This document shows, in pieces, positions 17,519 through 27,777 of a stretch of DNA of 64,000 nucleotides. The DNA is from Candidatus Roslinia caecavium. GTDB lineage: Bacteria; Bacillota; Clostridia; Monoglobales; Monoglobaceae. The DNA lies in assembly GCA_904419955.1 (NCBI GenBank), contig CAJFTO010000011.1, positions 1-64,000 of the forward strand, read 5' to 3'. The position numbers and the translations under genes were made by a program. Below the pieces are notes generated by a model. It was not told where the DNA came from, ran no database searches, and worked only from the letters and a program-made list of their open reading frames with translations. Numbering within the stretch: position 1 is the first letter of the stretch; each line of letters begins with the position of its first letter.

Positions 17519-17720
17519 TATCGCGGACGAGCTTGACCGGCGCGGAGGAGAGTTTTTGCGCGGCGATAATATTTTTGACGCCGGATGCGGCTTAAAGCCG
17601 CGGCGCGGTTATAAATCGCGGTCAATATACATATAGTAGGAATAACGCGAATAGAATTTCGCAGAGACGCTTATGTTTACAAAACGCGCAATTTTAGGGA
17701 GATATGTAAAGAGAGTTTGG

Positions 17721-17752
17721 GGCGGCTATTTTTGGCCGCCTATTGTTTTAAA
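17721..17752 (+). other. Hairpin in the ftsL-pbp gap
   Basis: GGCGGC and GCCGCC enclose an 8-base loop and are followed by TATTGTTTT, a possible weak terminator for ftsL. The 515-base gap from 17519 to 18032 otherwise shows AT-rich sequence and a TATAAT near 17848 that could belong to a promoter for the transpeptidase gene, though no good -35 is present. Confidence 0.4.
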
Positions 17753-18032
17753 ACGACGGATATAATAACAAAACGGGGATAGACCTAAGCGGGCGTTTGG
17801 AGTTTGATTTGTAATCAAAATTTAATATTAAAGAAATAAATATATATTATAATAGAATTGAGTCAGTATACAAACTTGAAGCGGTCATAAGCTTAAAAGG
17901 CTATGATTTTGAAATTTATAAACAGAGGTTGAATAGACGCGGTTATTATATAATAGATATTAATGGAAGAGTTTGAAAATGTCGGCGCGGCGGTTTGGGT
18001 CGCGCGCGTAATCGAGAGAACGGAGGTATATA

Positions 18033-20303
18033 ATGGCGAAACGTACTCCTAAAAAGGGCGGCTCGGGTTTTTTCGCCGCTTTTAAGAGTAACAGGATAAT
18101 TCAGGTCGTGACGCTGTTTTGTTTGGCTTTTGCGATATTGCTCGGCCGTTCGGCCTGGATACAGATAGTAAAAGGCGACGAGTATAAGCGCGACGCGCTT
18201 ATACAGCAAACGACGGATAATACGGTGAGCGCAAAGCGCGGAAACATCTATGATAGAAATTATACGGTTTTGGCGACCAATATGACGGTCGAGACCGTTA
18301 GTATCGAGCCCGCGATCCTCAGAGAATCCATATCCTCGAAGAGCCTGAGCGTGGAAGACGTAGCGGGCAGGATAGGCGAGATATTAGCCGAGGATACGGG
18401 GAGCGTTAAGGATAAGATAAACAAGCAGAGCAGTTTCGAGTATTTGAAAAAGAGGATAGATAAGACTACGGCCGACGAACTGAGGACGTATGTGAGCAAT
18501 ACGGGGTTGAGCGGGATAAATTTCGTCGAGGACGTTAAAAGATATTATCCGTACAATAACTTCGCGTCTCAGGTCATAGGCTTTTGCGGAAGCGATAATC
18601 AGGGGCTCGACGGGATCGAGAGCGCGTACGACGACGTCTTGAGCGGAGTTCCCGGACGCGTCGTATCGACTCAGCAGTCCACAGGACTCGAATCCGGCGG
18701 CAACTATGAGAGTTACATAGAGGCTCAGGACGGCAATTCGGTCGTGCTTACGATAGACGAGACGATCCAGGGATTCGTTGAAAAGCATCTGGAAAACGCC
18801 AGAGTCGAGAACAAGCTCAAGGAAGGCGCGGCGGCTATAGTGATGGACGTGAACACCGCGGAAATACTCGCGATGTGTACAAAACCGGATTATGATCTAA
18901 ACGAGCCGTTCGTAATAACGGACGCGATAGAAGAAAAGTATCCCGGCGTTACCGAGGAGCTTAAAGGTCTCGAAGGCGAAGCCTACAGCGAACGCTTTAA
19001 CGAAGTGATACAGACCGTGCGCAGAAACAAGGCGGTCGTGGATTCCTACGAGCCCGGTTCTACGTTCAAGTCGGTCACCGCGTCGATAGCGCTCGAAAGC
19101 AGCGCTTGCTCGCTCGAGGATCAGTTTACCTGCGGCGGCTCTTATACCGTTCAGGATAGATCGATAAGATGCGCGAACACGAGCGGACACGGGACTCAGA
19201 CGTTTGCCGAGGCCGTGAAGAATTCGTGTAACCCGGCGTTTATTCAGATCGGGCAGAAGATAGGCAAAGAGAAATTCTTAGAGGGCGCGGAGGCGTTCGG
19301 TTTCTTCTCTAAAACGGGTATCGAGCTGCCCGGCGAGAATACGGGCGTAGGATTTTCGTTGGATAATTTTACCGACGTCGATCTGGCTACGTCTTCGTTC
19401 GGACAGTCGATCACGGTCACGCCGCTTCAAATGGTCACGGCGGTCAGCGCGATAGCGAACGGCGGCAGGCTGCTCAAGCCGCATCTGGTAAAACAGATCG
19501 TCAATTCGGACATGGGGATCGTTGAGAATGTTGAGACCGAGGTCGTAAGACAGGTGATATCCGAGGAGACCAGCGATCAGATGTGCGAGATACTCGAATC
19601 GGTCGTAAGCGAAGGCGGCGGCAAGAACGCTTACCTCGCCGGATATAGGATAGCGGGAAAAACCGGTACGTCGGAGAAATATCCGCGTAATCAGAACAAG
19701 TATGTGGCGTCGTTTATCGGCTTCGCGCCGGCGGACGATCCGCAGGTAGTATGTCTCGTACTGCTCGACGAGCCGCAGGGCGATTCATATTACGGCGGCG
19801 CTATCGCGGCGCCGGTAGTCAGGGATATCCTTGAAGAGACGCTGCAATATTTGGACGTCGAACCGAGATACAACGAGGACGAAGAGGCTTATGTAGACGT
19901 GGACGTTCCGGACATAACCGGAATGACGGTAGAAGAGGCGGAAAGCGCGCTCGCCGAGCAGGAGCTTGAGATAAGGGTCGAAGGTTCTTCCGATAATATA
20001 ATAACGGATCAGATACCTAAGGCTAACACAAAAGCGACCGTCGGAGCCGCTATAGTGGCGTATACGGAGGGCGAGAAGGCGACGCGAACGGTCGAAGTGC
20101 CGGATCTGATCGGCGAGAGCGTTTCGTCCGTTAATTCCATTATTGTAAATAACGGGCTGAACGCAAAAATAAAGGGCGTGTCTAAGAGCGGCGGATCCGC
20201 CGTTTGCGTAGAACAATCGCCCGTAGCCGGAACTATGGTCGAACCGGGAACGGTGATCACGGTCGATTTCAGATATTCCGACAGCGAGACCGTTAACGAC
20301 TAA
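18033..20303 (+). CDS. Class B penicillin-binding protein (SpoVD/FtsI type) with two PASTA domains
   Basis: DD-transpeptidase that cross-links peptidoglycan at the septum or spore cortex. 756 residues: N-terminal membrane anchor (about 28-47), dimerisation domain starting at the AKRGNIYDRN motif near 70, transpeptidase domain with PGSTFK (nucleophile Ser near 342), KNSCNPAF (SxN near 400) and AGKTGTSEK (KTG near 545), then two PASTA repeats (about 630-690 and 695-752, beginning DVPDITGMTVEEAES and EVPDLIGESVSS). GGAGG precedes the ATG. Location between ftsL and murE fits both FtsI and SpoVD; sequence alone does not decide which. Confidence 0.92.
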   Translation: MAKRTPKKGGSGFFAAFKSNRIIQVVTLFCLAFAILLGRSAWIQIVKGDEYKRDALIQQTTDNTVSAKRGNIYDRNYTVLATNMTVETVSIEPAILRESISSKSLSVEDVAGRIGEILAEDTGSVKDKINKQSSFEYLKKRIDKTTADELRTYVSNTGLSGINFVEDVKRYYPYNNFASQVIGFCGSDNQGLDGIESAYDDVLSGVPGRVVSTQQSTGLESGGNYESYIEAQDGNSVVLTIDETIQGFVEKHLENARVENKLKEGAAAIVMDVNTAEILAMCTKPDYDLNEPFVITDAIEEKYPGVTEELKGLEGEAYSERFNEVIQTVRRNKAVVDSYEPGSTFKSVTASIALESSACSLEDQFTCGGSYTVQDRSIRCANTSGHGTQTFAEAVKNSCNPAFIQIGQKIGKEKFLEGAEAFGFFSKTGIELPGENTGVGFSLDNFTDVDLATSSFGQSITVTPLQMVTAVSAIANGGRLLKPHLVKQIVNSDMGIVENVETEVVRQVISEETSDQMCEILESVVSEGGGKNAYLAGYRIAGKTGTSEKYPRNQNKYVASFIGFAPADDPQVVCLVLLDEPQGDSYYGGAIAAPVVRDILEETLQYLDVEPRYNEDEEAYVDVDVPDITGMTVEEAESALAEQELEIRVEGSSDNIITDQIPKANTKATVGAAIVAYTEGEKATRTVEVPDLIGESVSSVNSIIVNNGLNAKIKGVSKSGGSAVCVEQSPVAGTMVEPGTVITVDFRYSDSETVND

Positions 20304-20383
20304 CGGCGCGTTCGAGCTTGATTATACAGGCGTATGTTATAAAATGCGTGAGATTTATATCGACAGCTTTGGCGTTATAAATA

Positions 20384-20412
20384 TTGTAAATTCCATAGCG
20401 TTGTGATATAAT
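20384..20412 (+). promoter_or_regulatory. Promoter before murE
   Basis: TTGTAA and TATAAT separated by 17 bases, about 105 bases ahead of the murE ATG. The dcw cluster is therefore probably transcribed from more than one start. Confidence 0.65.
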
Positions 20413-20517
20413 ATTTATATTGTATATTTATAGGCGTTGTTTCGGCGGCGCGGCGGGATAAATTTGAGCGATATTGATAAAGCGTTTATAGAGACGTTTA
20501 AAACAGGGGGAAGTATT

Positions 20518-21960
20518 ATGAATCTTGTGGAATTAATGGCGGACGTTGATATCAAGGAAACGCACGGGGACTGCAACATCGATATAACAGGGCTGGCTTA
20601 CGATTCAAGAGAGGTTAAGCCGGGCGACGTATTTGTATGTATTTCCGGATATCAGACGGACGGACACCAGTATGCGAGGTCGGCGGCCGAGAGCGGAGCG
20701 GCCGCTATAGTCGCCGAGCGCGAGCTTGACGACGTGAATATTCCTTACGTTATAGTGGAAAACAGCAGGATAGCTATGTCGAGGATGGCGGCTAAATACT
20801 ATGATTATCCGTTTAGAAAATTTAAGTTGATCGGCATAACGGGAACTAACGGAAAGACTACGACGACTTATCTTGTCAAAGCGATATTGGAAAGTCTTGG
20901 AAAGAAAGTGGGGCTTATCGGCACGAACCAGAACATGATCGGCGATAAGGTTTTGCCTTCCGAGCGGACCACGCCGGATTCGCTCGAACTTATGCAGCTT
21001 TTCGCGATGATAGCGGAGGCGAAGGCGGATTATGTGGTCATGGAGGTCTCGTCGCACGCGCTGGCGCTCGACCGCGTGACGTCGTGTGAATTCGACGTGG
21101 GCGCGTTTACTAACATAACCCAGGATCATCTGGATTTTCACAAGACGATGGAGAATTATTTGGACGCTAAAAGTATTTTGTTCGATATATCCCGCGTGGG
21201 AGTGGTAAATTTAGACGATCCGAAAGGCGGATATCTTGTAGATAAGGCCAATACCGAGAGTATGATAACTTACGGCATAGAAAGCGACTGCGACCTTAAA
21301 GCGAGCGATATCCATTTAAATTCGGACGGCGTGAAGTTTCACGTTTCATACGGCGGCGCCGAAGAGGACGTCGATTTAAAAATACCGGGCAGGTTCTCGG
21401 TATACAACGCGCTTACCGCGCTGGGCTGCATACTGGCGCTCAACGTTCCGCTCGATAAAGCGGTCGAAGGCCTGCATACCGCAGGCGGAGTCAAAGGCCG
21501 TATCGAGGTGGTTCCGACCAATACTGATTTTACGGTCATAATCGATTACGCGCATACGCCGGACGGACTTTTGAACGTTTTAAACGCGATTAAGGATTTC
21601 GCTAAGGGCAGGATAATAACAGTGTTCGGCTGCGGCGGCGACAGAGACGCGCTGAAGCGCCCGAAGATGGGCAAGATCGCCGGAGAGCTTTCCGATATAT
21701 GCGTCGTAACCAGCGATAATCCAAGGACGGAGGATCCCGTAAAGATAGTAAACGAGGTCGAGGCGGGCGTCAAGGAGACCGGCTGTAAATACGTTAAGAT
21801 AGTGAACAGGTTCGAGGCGATCGAATACGCTCTTGACCTTGCCGAAAAAGATGATATAATACTACTTGCCGGAAAAGGCCATGAAACGTACCAGATCTTG
21901 GGAAATACTACCATTCATTTTGATGAAAGGGAGATAGTTAAGAAGCTTTTGTCAGATTAA
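20518..21960 (+). CDS. murE: UDP-MurNAc-tripeptide synthetase (meso-diaminopimelate type)
   Basis: Adds meso-diaminopimelate to UDP-MurNAc-Ala-Glu in the cytosol. 480 residues. Visible are the N-terminal DSREVKPGDVFVCI, the ATP loop GITGTNGKTTTTYL near 117, EVSSHALALDRV, FTNITQDHLDFH, the carbamylated-Lys region and the DNPRTEDP motif near 400, which marks mDAP rather than Lys enzymes. An upstream frame starting at 20437 lacks homology; the ATG at 20518 has AGGGGG 7 bases ahead. This fixes the cell-wall chemotype as mDAP. Confidence 0.95.
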   Translation: MNLVELMADVDIKETHGDCNIDITGLAYDSREVKPGDVFVCISGYQTDGHQYARSAAESGAAAIVAERELDDVNIPYVIVENSRIAMSRMAAKYYDYPFRKFKLIGITGTNGKTTTTYLVKAILESLGKKVGLIGTNQNMIGDKVLPSERTTPDSLELMQLFAMIAEAKADYVVMEVSSHALALDRVTSCEFDVGAFTNITQDHLDFHKTMENYLDAKSILFDISRVGVVNLDDPKGGYLVDKANTESMITYGIESDCDLKASDIHLNSDGVKFHVSYGGAEEDVDLKIPGRFSVYNALTALGCILALNVPLDKAVEGLHTAGGVKGRIEVVPTNTDFTVIIDYAHTPDGLLNVLNAIKDFAKGRIITVFGCGGDRDALKRPKMGKIAGELSDICVVTSDNPRTEDPVKIVNEVEAGVKETGCKYVKIVNRFEAIEYALDLAEKDDIILLAGKGHETYQILGNTTIHFDEREIVKKLLSD

Positions 21961-22074
21961 ACGGGTCATAAAGCTCGGATATTCGGCATATATTGATAAG
22001 CGGATCTAAAGCTGAGGTGTAGATCTGCATACGCATAATTATATTCATTTATCGCCAGGATATTCGGGTCGTAC

Positions 22075-22123
22075 GATCCCGCCGGCAAGCGCCGGTATTT
22101 TTAGCCGTACCGCGGCCGGGATC
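22075..22123. other. GC-rich inverted repeat in the murE-murF gap
   Basis: GATCCCG and CGGGATC pair across a 35-base loop that holds a smaller CCGGC/GCCGG hairpin. There is no T-run, so it may be a processing or structural element rather than a terminator. Confidence 0.35.
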
Positions 22124-22170
22124 GCGTTTATTTGACGGGCGCTTTAAAAATACGAGTTTGATAATATGAC

Positions 22171-22204
22171 ATATGCATAATTGGTTATTATACCGTATGC
22201 ATAT
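22171..22204 (+). promoter_or_regulatory. Perfect inverted repeat just before murF
   Basis: ATATGCATA and TATGCATAT are perfect 9-bp arms around a 16-base spacer. They end 5 bases before the GGGGTG ribosome site of murF. They could be a protein-binding dyad or an RNA stem that limits access to the ribosome site. Confidence 0.5.
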
Positions 22205-22221
22205 CGTATGGGGTGAAGTTT

Positions 22222-23607
22222 ATGGAATGGATATTAAATATCGCTCAGATAGCGGAAGCGACAGGCGGAGAAATTTGTAATTGTAATCCTGACGAAATAG
22301 TTAAGGACGTCGTAAGAGACAGCAGAGAGGTCGAAGAAGGAGTCGTCTTTCTGGCGCTTAACGGCGAGAATAACAATGGACACAAGTTTGTCCCCACGGC
22401 GATAGAAAACGGCGCCATATGCTGCGTCGTCAACAGAGACGAGGGCGACTTTGGGAAGCTGCCGGTTATCAAGGTGGACGATACGTTCAAGGCTTTGATG
22501 GATATCGCGTCCTATTACAGAATGCAGTTCGATATCCCGATCGTCGGCATAACCGGAAGCGTAGGAAAGACTTCGACGAAAGAAATGATTGCGTGCGTTT
22601 TGGGAGAAGAGTTTAAGACGCATAAAACGGAAGGGAATTATAATAACGAAGTCGGAGTTCCGCTGACGCTGCTCAGATTGTCTAAAGACGACGATATTTC
22701 CGTGATAGAGATGGGGATGAGCAATTTCGGAGAAATATCCAGACTTACAAACGCGGTAAAACCCGACACGGCTGTCATAACTAATATCGGCGTTTCGCAT
22801 ATCGAGAACCTGGGAAGCAGAGAGGGGATACGCAAGGCGAAGTTCGAGATCTTCGAAGGGCTTTCCGTAGACGGCACAGTGATCTTAAACGGAGACGATC
22901 CGTATCTCTGGAGCGCGAACGGCGACATCGATTACGAGACGCTCTATTATGGGATCGAAAACAAGGCCTGCGATATAGTGGCCAAAGATATAAAGACTTT
23001 TTCTGACAGCAGCGAATTTACGCTCAGGATCGACGGGGAAGAGTATAGGTTTGAGATAAACGCCCCCGGAGTTCACCATATATACAACGCGTTGGCGGCC
23101 GTGTTGGTCGGTATCAAATATAATATGAGCGTTGAGAATATCGTCGCCGGAATCAAGAGTTTCGAGCCGTCCGGACACAGACAGGTGATCGTTGAGACGG
23201 ACAAATTCACGATAATCGAGGATTATTATAACGCGAGTCCGGATTCGATGCAGTCCGGGTTAAACGTTTTAAGCATTACCGAGCGGGGCGAGGGATCGAG
23301 AAAGGTCGCGTGCCTTGCGGATATGCTTGAGCTTGGCAATATATCGAAGCAGTCGCACAGACAGGTAGGACACGTGGTCGCCGATTCCAAGGTCGACTGT
23401 TTGATAGTCATAGGAAACGACGCGAAGTATATTGCCGAGGGAGCGGTCGATAACGGATTCGACCCGGGGAATATATATTACTTTGAAAATAATGATAAAG
23501 CTAAAGCCGAGCTTGAAAATATCGTCAGAGACGGCGACATAATTCTGATCAAGGGTTCAAGGGGCATGCGACTCGAGGAGATCGCTAATTATTTAGAGGA
23601 CCTGTAG
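22222..23607 (+). CDS. murF: UDP-MurNAc-tripeptide:D-Ala-D-Ala ligase
   Basis: Completes the UDP-MurNAc-pentapeptide. About 461 residues. Features are ITGSVGKTSTKEMI (P-loop near 110), TEGNYNNEVGVPLTLL, SVIEMGMSNFGEISRL, NIGVSHIENLGSREGI, the GxHxIYNALAA block and IEDYYNASPDSMQSGL. An in-frame GTG at 22213 overlaps GGGGTG; the ATG at 22222 has it 6 bases ahead and is preferred. Unlike most Firmicutes operons, mraY follows directly and murD does not appear. Confidence 0.95.
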   Translation: MEWILNIAQIAEATGGEICNCNPDEIVKDVVRDSREVEEGVVFLALNGENNNGHKFVPTAIENGAICCVVNRDEGDFGKLPVIKVDDTFKALMDIASYYRMQFDIPIVGITGSVGKTSTKEMIACVLGEEFKTHKTEGNYNNEVGVPLTLLRLSKDDDISVIEMGMSNFGEISRLTNAVKPDTAVITNIGVSHIENLGSREGIRKAKFEIFEGLSVDGTVILNGDDPYLWSANGDIDYETLYYGIENKACDIVAKDIKTFSDSSEFTLRIDGEEYRFEINAPGVHHIYNALAAVLVGIKYNMSVENIVAGIKSFEPSGHRQVIVETDKFTIIEDYYNASPDSMQSGLNVLSITERGEGSRKVACLADMLELGNISKQSHRQVGHVVADSKVDCLIVIGNDAKYIAEGAVDNGFDPGNIYYFENNDKAKAELENIVRDGDIILIKGSRGMRLEEIANYLEDL

Positions 23608-23729
23608 AAGAAAACGCCGGCGTATTTTGAAGTTTGAAGGATTTAGCCTGAATGGTATAATATAAAAATTTAGACGAACGAAGAATTTATTTTATTACGG
23701 CAAGGCGATACATAAGAGGGAGGAAGATT

Positions 23730-24719
23730 ATGGATATAGTAACGACATGTATTATATTAGCTGTCGCGACGTTCGTAGTCGCATTGATAGCCGGGAAGAT
23801 CTTTATACCGGTATTACATAAGCTTAAGTTTGGACAGGAGATCCGCGAAGAGGGGCCTAAGTGGCATGCGGCTAAGTCGGGAACTCCGACTATGGGCGGA
23901 ATGATATTTATATTTTCCATGCTTTTGGTTTATATAATATACGCGATAGTAGGATTGATTTTTGATATTAACTTCGGCGCGGCGTATGAGATGATAATGC
24001 TGTTTTCGCTTGCGTTGGCGTTCGGCGTAATAGGATTTATAGACGATTATATAAAAGTCATATTAAAGCGTAATCTGGGACTTACGGCTATACAGAAATT
24101 CAGCCTACAGTTTATCGTGTCGCTGCTGTTTTCGATGTGGGTTGCGTTGGGTACGGACACTGGAACTCAGATAGCGATACCGTTTATAAACAGATGCGTC
24201 GATCTCAGCTGGTTCTATATACCGTTTACTATGTTCGTAATGCTGGCTTCGGTCAACAGCGTTAACCTGACCGACGGACTCGACGGACTGGCGTCGTCGG
24301 TGACGATCGTAGTGGCCTTGTTCTACACAATACTTTCGGTTAAGACCGAGAACTGCACAGTCGCGTTCTTCGGCGCGGCGCTGATCGGTTCGCTCGTCGG
24401 ATTCCTGTGCTATAACTGGAAGCCGGCTAAGGTTTTTATGGGCGATACCGGCTCGCTGTTTCTGGGCGGCGCCGTATGCGGAATGGCTATTTTGTTAAAA
24501 CAGCCGATAACCCTGCTCATTGTGGGATTCGTATACGTTATGGAGACGCTGTCGGTCATAATCCAGGTCGCGTCCTATAAGCTCACCGGGAAACGCGTGT
24601 TTAAGATGTCGCCGATACACCATCATTTCGAGATGTGCGGCTGGAGCGAAGTCAAGGTGGTGACTGTGTTCACCGCGGTCACGGTCATATTATGCGCGCT
24701 TATGTATTTGGCGCTGTAG
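23730..24719 (+). CDS. mraY: Phospho-N-acetylmuramoyl-pentapeptide transferase
   Basis: Transfers phospho-MurNAc-pentapeptide to undecaprenyl phosphate, making lipid I at the membrane. 329 residues with about ten membrane spans. Motifs are EEGPKWHAAKSGTPTMGG, GFIDDYIKV with the Asp pair, SVNLTDGLDGLASS, FMGDTGSLFLGG and PIHHHFE near the C-terminus. GAGGGAGG lies before the ATG. Confidence 0.97.
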   Translation: MDIVTTCIILAVATFVVALIAGKIFIPVLHKLKFGQEIREEGPKWHAAKSGTPTMGGMIFIFSMLLVYIIYAIVGLIFDINFGAAYEMIMLFSLALAFGVIGFIDDYIKVILKRNLGLTAIQKFSLQFIVSLLFSMWVALGTDTGTQIAIPFINRCVDLSWFYIPFTMFVMLASVNSVNLTDGLDGLASSVTIVVALFYTILSVKTENCTVAFFGAALIGSLVGFLCYNWKPAKVFMGDTGSLFLGGAVCGMAILLKQPITLLIVGFVYVMETLSVIIQVASYKLTGKRVFKMSPIHHHFEMCGWSEVKVVTVFTAVTVILCALMYLAL

Positions 24720-24787
24720 AATTTTTGAGACTTTAATCGATATAGATAAAAAAGCAGTTCGTCTGTTAAAGAAAAGGAGGTTTGGTC

Positions 24788-26317
24788 ATGGGCAGGAGAA
24801 GGAAGGACGATTCACACGAATACGGACGCTCAAGCAGATCCGGCGGCAATAGACGTGGAGGAAACAGTCGCTCCGGTTCGCAGTCGGGCGGTTTAGGAAG
24901 CGGCGGCGCGTCCGGAACATACCGTTTTTACGAGAACCGAAACGCTTCGAGCGGCTATGGCGGAGCGAATAATGGAAAGAATTACGTCAATAATACAAAC
25001 GGACATTCTTCGTCCAATCAATATTTATATAGACAAAATAAAAACGATTACAGTAAATTCAGCTCAGGAACCGGATTAAACGGGTCGAGTTATCCGAGCC
25101 GCAACCTGTATTCTCCCAGCTATGATTTAAAGACGGGCAGATTCCAGACGGACGAAAGCGCGGTTTATCCAAATAGAAGCGCGGGCGCGAGCAAAGCCGG
25201 AGGAGGTATTGTAAGCGGCGGTCGGAAACTGCTGAGAAACGTTTACGGCAAGATAGACTACCAGTTTCTTGCGGTCACTTTGATACTTGTCGCGTTCGGC
25301 ATAATAATGCTGTACAGCGCGAGCAGTTCCCGCGCGTACATGCAGTACAACGACAGCCTATATTACATGAAGGGTCAGGTAAAGGGTCTGATACTCGGAC
25401 TGATAGCGATGTTTATAACTTCGAGGTTGGATTACCATGTGTATCTTAAGTTCAGTGTGGCAATATACATTTTTGCGGGAGCGCTGCTTGGATTGGTGTT
25501 GATTTTTGGTACGACGACAAACGGAGCTACAAGATGGCTGTTTGGATTCCAGCCGTCGGAGATAGCCAAGTTTGCGATCATAATAACCTGTTCAGCGTTT
25601 CTGTACGTTTATCAGGACAGACTGCATCTGTTTTTTAAGGGTTTCTGTCCATGCTTGATCTTAGCGGGGATATATATAATTCTCCTCGCGCTGGAGCCGC
25701 ATTTTAGCTGTATAATACTCGTATTTTTGACTACGATATTACTCTTGTTTGTCGGAGGAGCAAAGTGGAAACACTTCTTTATCGTGGGAGTTCCAAGTCT
25801 TGTGGGCGGTATAATTATGATAGTCGCGGAACCGTACAGGATGCAGAGACTAATGTCGTTTACGAATCCTTTTAAATATATACGCGACGAAGGCTGGCAG
25901 GTCGTTCAGTCGCTGTACGCGATAGGTTCGGGAGGCTTTTTCGGCGTCGGACTCGGACAGAGCCGGCAAAAGTATATGTCGCTGCCGGAGCCGCATAACG
26001 ACTTTATCTTTTCGGTTCTGGCGGAGGAACTGGGACTTCTCGGAGTGATCGTGGTGATCGGACTCTTCGCTTTCCTGATAATACGCGGGATAAGCATAGC
26101 GTCGAAAGCTCCCGATAAGTTCGGAACTCTTTTGGTGGCTGGAATAGTCGGGATAATAGGATTCCAGGCGATGATCAATATAGCCGTCGTGACGTCCACG
26201 CTCCCGGCGACCGGTATGCCGCTCCCGTTCTTCAGTTACGGCAGTACGGCGCTTACGATGACGCTTGCGGAGATAGGGATAGTCCTTAACGTTTCGCGGC
26301 AGCGAAGGCTGATTTGA
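24788..26317 (+). CDS. ftsW: FtsW/SpoVE-type SEDS glycosyltransferase with a disordered N-terminal extension
   Basis: Polymerises lipid II at the septum together with a class B PBP. Residues from about 154 form the normal ten-span SEDS core: LYSASSSRAYMQ, GATRWLFGFQPSEIAKFA, QSLYAIGSGGFFGVGLGQS, YMSLPEPHNDFIFSVLAEELG and TGMPLPFFSYGST. Residues 1-153 are extra: a Gly/Ser/Asn/Arg/Tyr-rich, uncharged-to-basic, apparently unstructured cytoplasmic tail beginning GRRRKDDSHEYGRSSRSGGN. A TTG at 24782 is in frame, but AGGAGG is best placed for the ATG at 24788. murD, normally between mraY and this gene, is absent. Confidence 0.93.
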   Translation: MGRRRKDDSHEYGRSSRSGGNRRGGNSRSGSQSGGLGSGGASGTYRFYENRNASSGYGGANNGKNYVNNTNGHSSSNQYLYRQNKNDYSKFSSGTGLNGSSYPSRNLYSPSYDLKTGRFQTDESAVYPNRSAGASKAGGGIVSGGRKLLRNVYGKIDYQFLAVTLILVAFGIIMLYSASSSRAYMQYNDSLYYMKGQVKGLILGLIAMFITSRLDYHVYLKFSVAIYIFAGALLGLVLIFGTTTNGATRWLFGFQPSEIAKFAIIITCSAFLYVYQDRLHLFFKGFCPCLILAGIYIILLALEPHFSCIILVFLTTILLLFVGGAKWKHFFIVGVPSLVGGIIMIVAEPYRMQRLMSFTNPFKYIRDEGWQVVQSLYAIGSGGFFGVGLGQSRQKYMSLPEPHNDFIFSVLAEELGLLGVIVVIGLFAFLIIRGISIASKAPDKFGTLLVAGIVGIIGFQAMINIAVVTSTLPATGMPLPFFSYGSTALTMTLAEIGIVLNVSRQRRLI

Positions 26318-26550
26318 CATATCATGCCGGAGCTGATATGGAATTATAAATTATATTGACTTTGGTTTCCGTAGTTTTATCCGGCGGGGAATTTGACGTG
26401 AGAGTCCCGCTAAGTTATAAGGCTGCGGAATTTTTTATAGCGAGCCGGTTTAGCGCTGAGGATTTTAAGTAAATTTGTTGCAACCGAGCTTAACTGACCG
26501 CGGGCATAGCGCTCGACGCGGCGAGAACGTATATAGGAGGGCGTTTTATA

Positions 26551-27660
26551 ATGAAAATATTATTTTCCGGCGGAGGCACGGCCGGACATATAAACCCGGC
26601 GGTAGCGATCGCCAGAGCGGTATCCGAGAAAGAGGACTGCGAAGCGGCGTTCGTCGGCACGGATGAAGGCTTAGAGTCGGAGCTTATCCCCAGACTTGGT
26701 TATAAGCTGTACAAGATCAAAGTTCACGGCTTTGAAAGAAGTCTGAAGCCGTCGAACATAAAAAACCTGCTTGAACTGCCTAAGAGTATAAACGACTCTA
26801 AAAAGATAATAAAGGATTTTAAGCCGGATATAGTGGTCGGCACCGGCGGATATGTGGCGGGACCGGTCCTGTACGCGGCGGCCAAGCTGAAGATCCCGAC
26901 GCTTATACACGAGTCGAACGCCTACCCGGGTATAACTACAAAAATACTTTCAAGATATGTCGATACCGTGGCTCTTGGCGCCGAGAATGCGAAAGAGTAT
27001 TTGGGAAACGCCAAGCGGATAGTTTACACGGGCAATCCCGTGCGTCCGTCGATACTTTCGGTGAGCGAGTTCGAGGCGAGAAGGCGTCTCGGATTGGATA
27101 ACAGACCGTTTATCGTCATATTCGGCGGCAGTATGGGCGCGCGGGATTTTAACAAGAATATAGTGGATTGGATATGCAAGTACGCAAGCGACGGAAGATA
27201 CCAGATAATGATGGGGACCGGGAAGTTTCATCAATACGATACGGTGCTTGAAAGGTTCAAGGCCGGCGGCGCGGATATAAGCAAGATCGACGGACTTACG
27301 GTCAGCGAATATATATACGATATGGACGTCGTGATGAGCGCGGCGGATCTTGTGATCTCAAGAGCCGGGGCTTCGACGCTGAGCGAGCTTACGGCGCTCG
27401 GCAAGCCCGCCGTATTGGTTCCGTCGCCTTACGTTACGGCGAACCATCAGGAGCATAACGCCCGGGCGGTCGAGTCCAAGGGCGGAGCGCGGGTGATACT
27501 GGAAAGCGAGCTTAGCCCCGAGACGCTAGAGAAGACGGTCTCGGAGCTGACCGGGGATAAGGATAAACTCAGGAAGATGCGCGCCGCGTCGAAGGCGTGC
27601 GGTACTACGAGAGCCACGGAGGATATTTATAACGAGATGAAAAGACTGCTCGGTAAATAG
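26551..27660 (+). CDS. murG: UDP-GlcNAc:lipid I N-acetylglucosaminyltransferase
   Basis: Makes lipid II on the inner face of the membrane. 369 residues with ILFSGGGTAGHINPAVAIA (first G-loop), VGTGGYVAGPVLYAA, LIHESNAYPGITTK, the donor-site VIFGGSMGARDFN, and the SRAGASTLSELTALGKPAVLVPSPYVTANHQEHNA block in the C-terminal domain, all canonical. AGGAGGG lies before the ATG. A 230-base gap separates it from ftsW; it contains a weak hairpin near 26380-26415 but no gene. Confidence 0.96.
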   Translation: MKILFSGGGTAGHINPAVAIARAVSEKEDCEAAFVGTDEGLESELIPRLGYKLYKIKVHGFERSLKPSNIKNLLELPKSINDSKKIIKDFKPDIVVGTGGYVAGPVLYAAAKLKIPTLIHESNAYPGITTKILSRYVDTVALGAENAKEYLGNAKRIVYTGNPVRPSILSVSEFEARRRLGLDNRPFIVIFGGSMGARDFNKNIVDWICKYASDGRYQIMMGTGKFHQYDTVLERFKAGGADISKIDGLTVSEYIYDMDVVMSAADLVISRAGASTLSELTALGKPAVLVPSPYVTANHQEHNARAVESKGGARVILESELSPETLEKTVSELTGDKDKLRKMRAASKACGTTRATEDIYNEMKRLLGK

Positions 27661-27777
27661 CGGTATTTAGCGCCCGGCGCCCGGCACATAAAACAAAATA
27701 TTTCATAAAATAATAACGGAGAAAAATATCATGTTTCATGATCGCATATCTACCGATAATTATGGAGGTGAAATATT

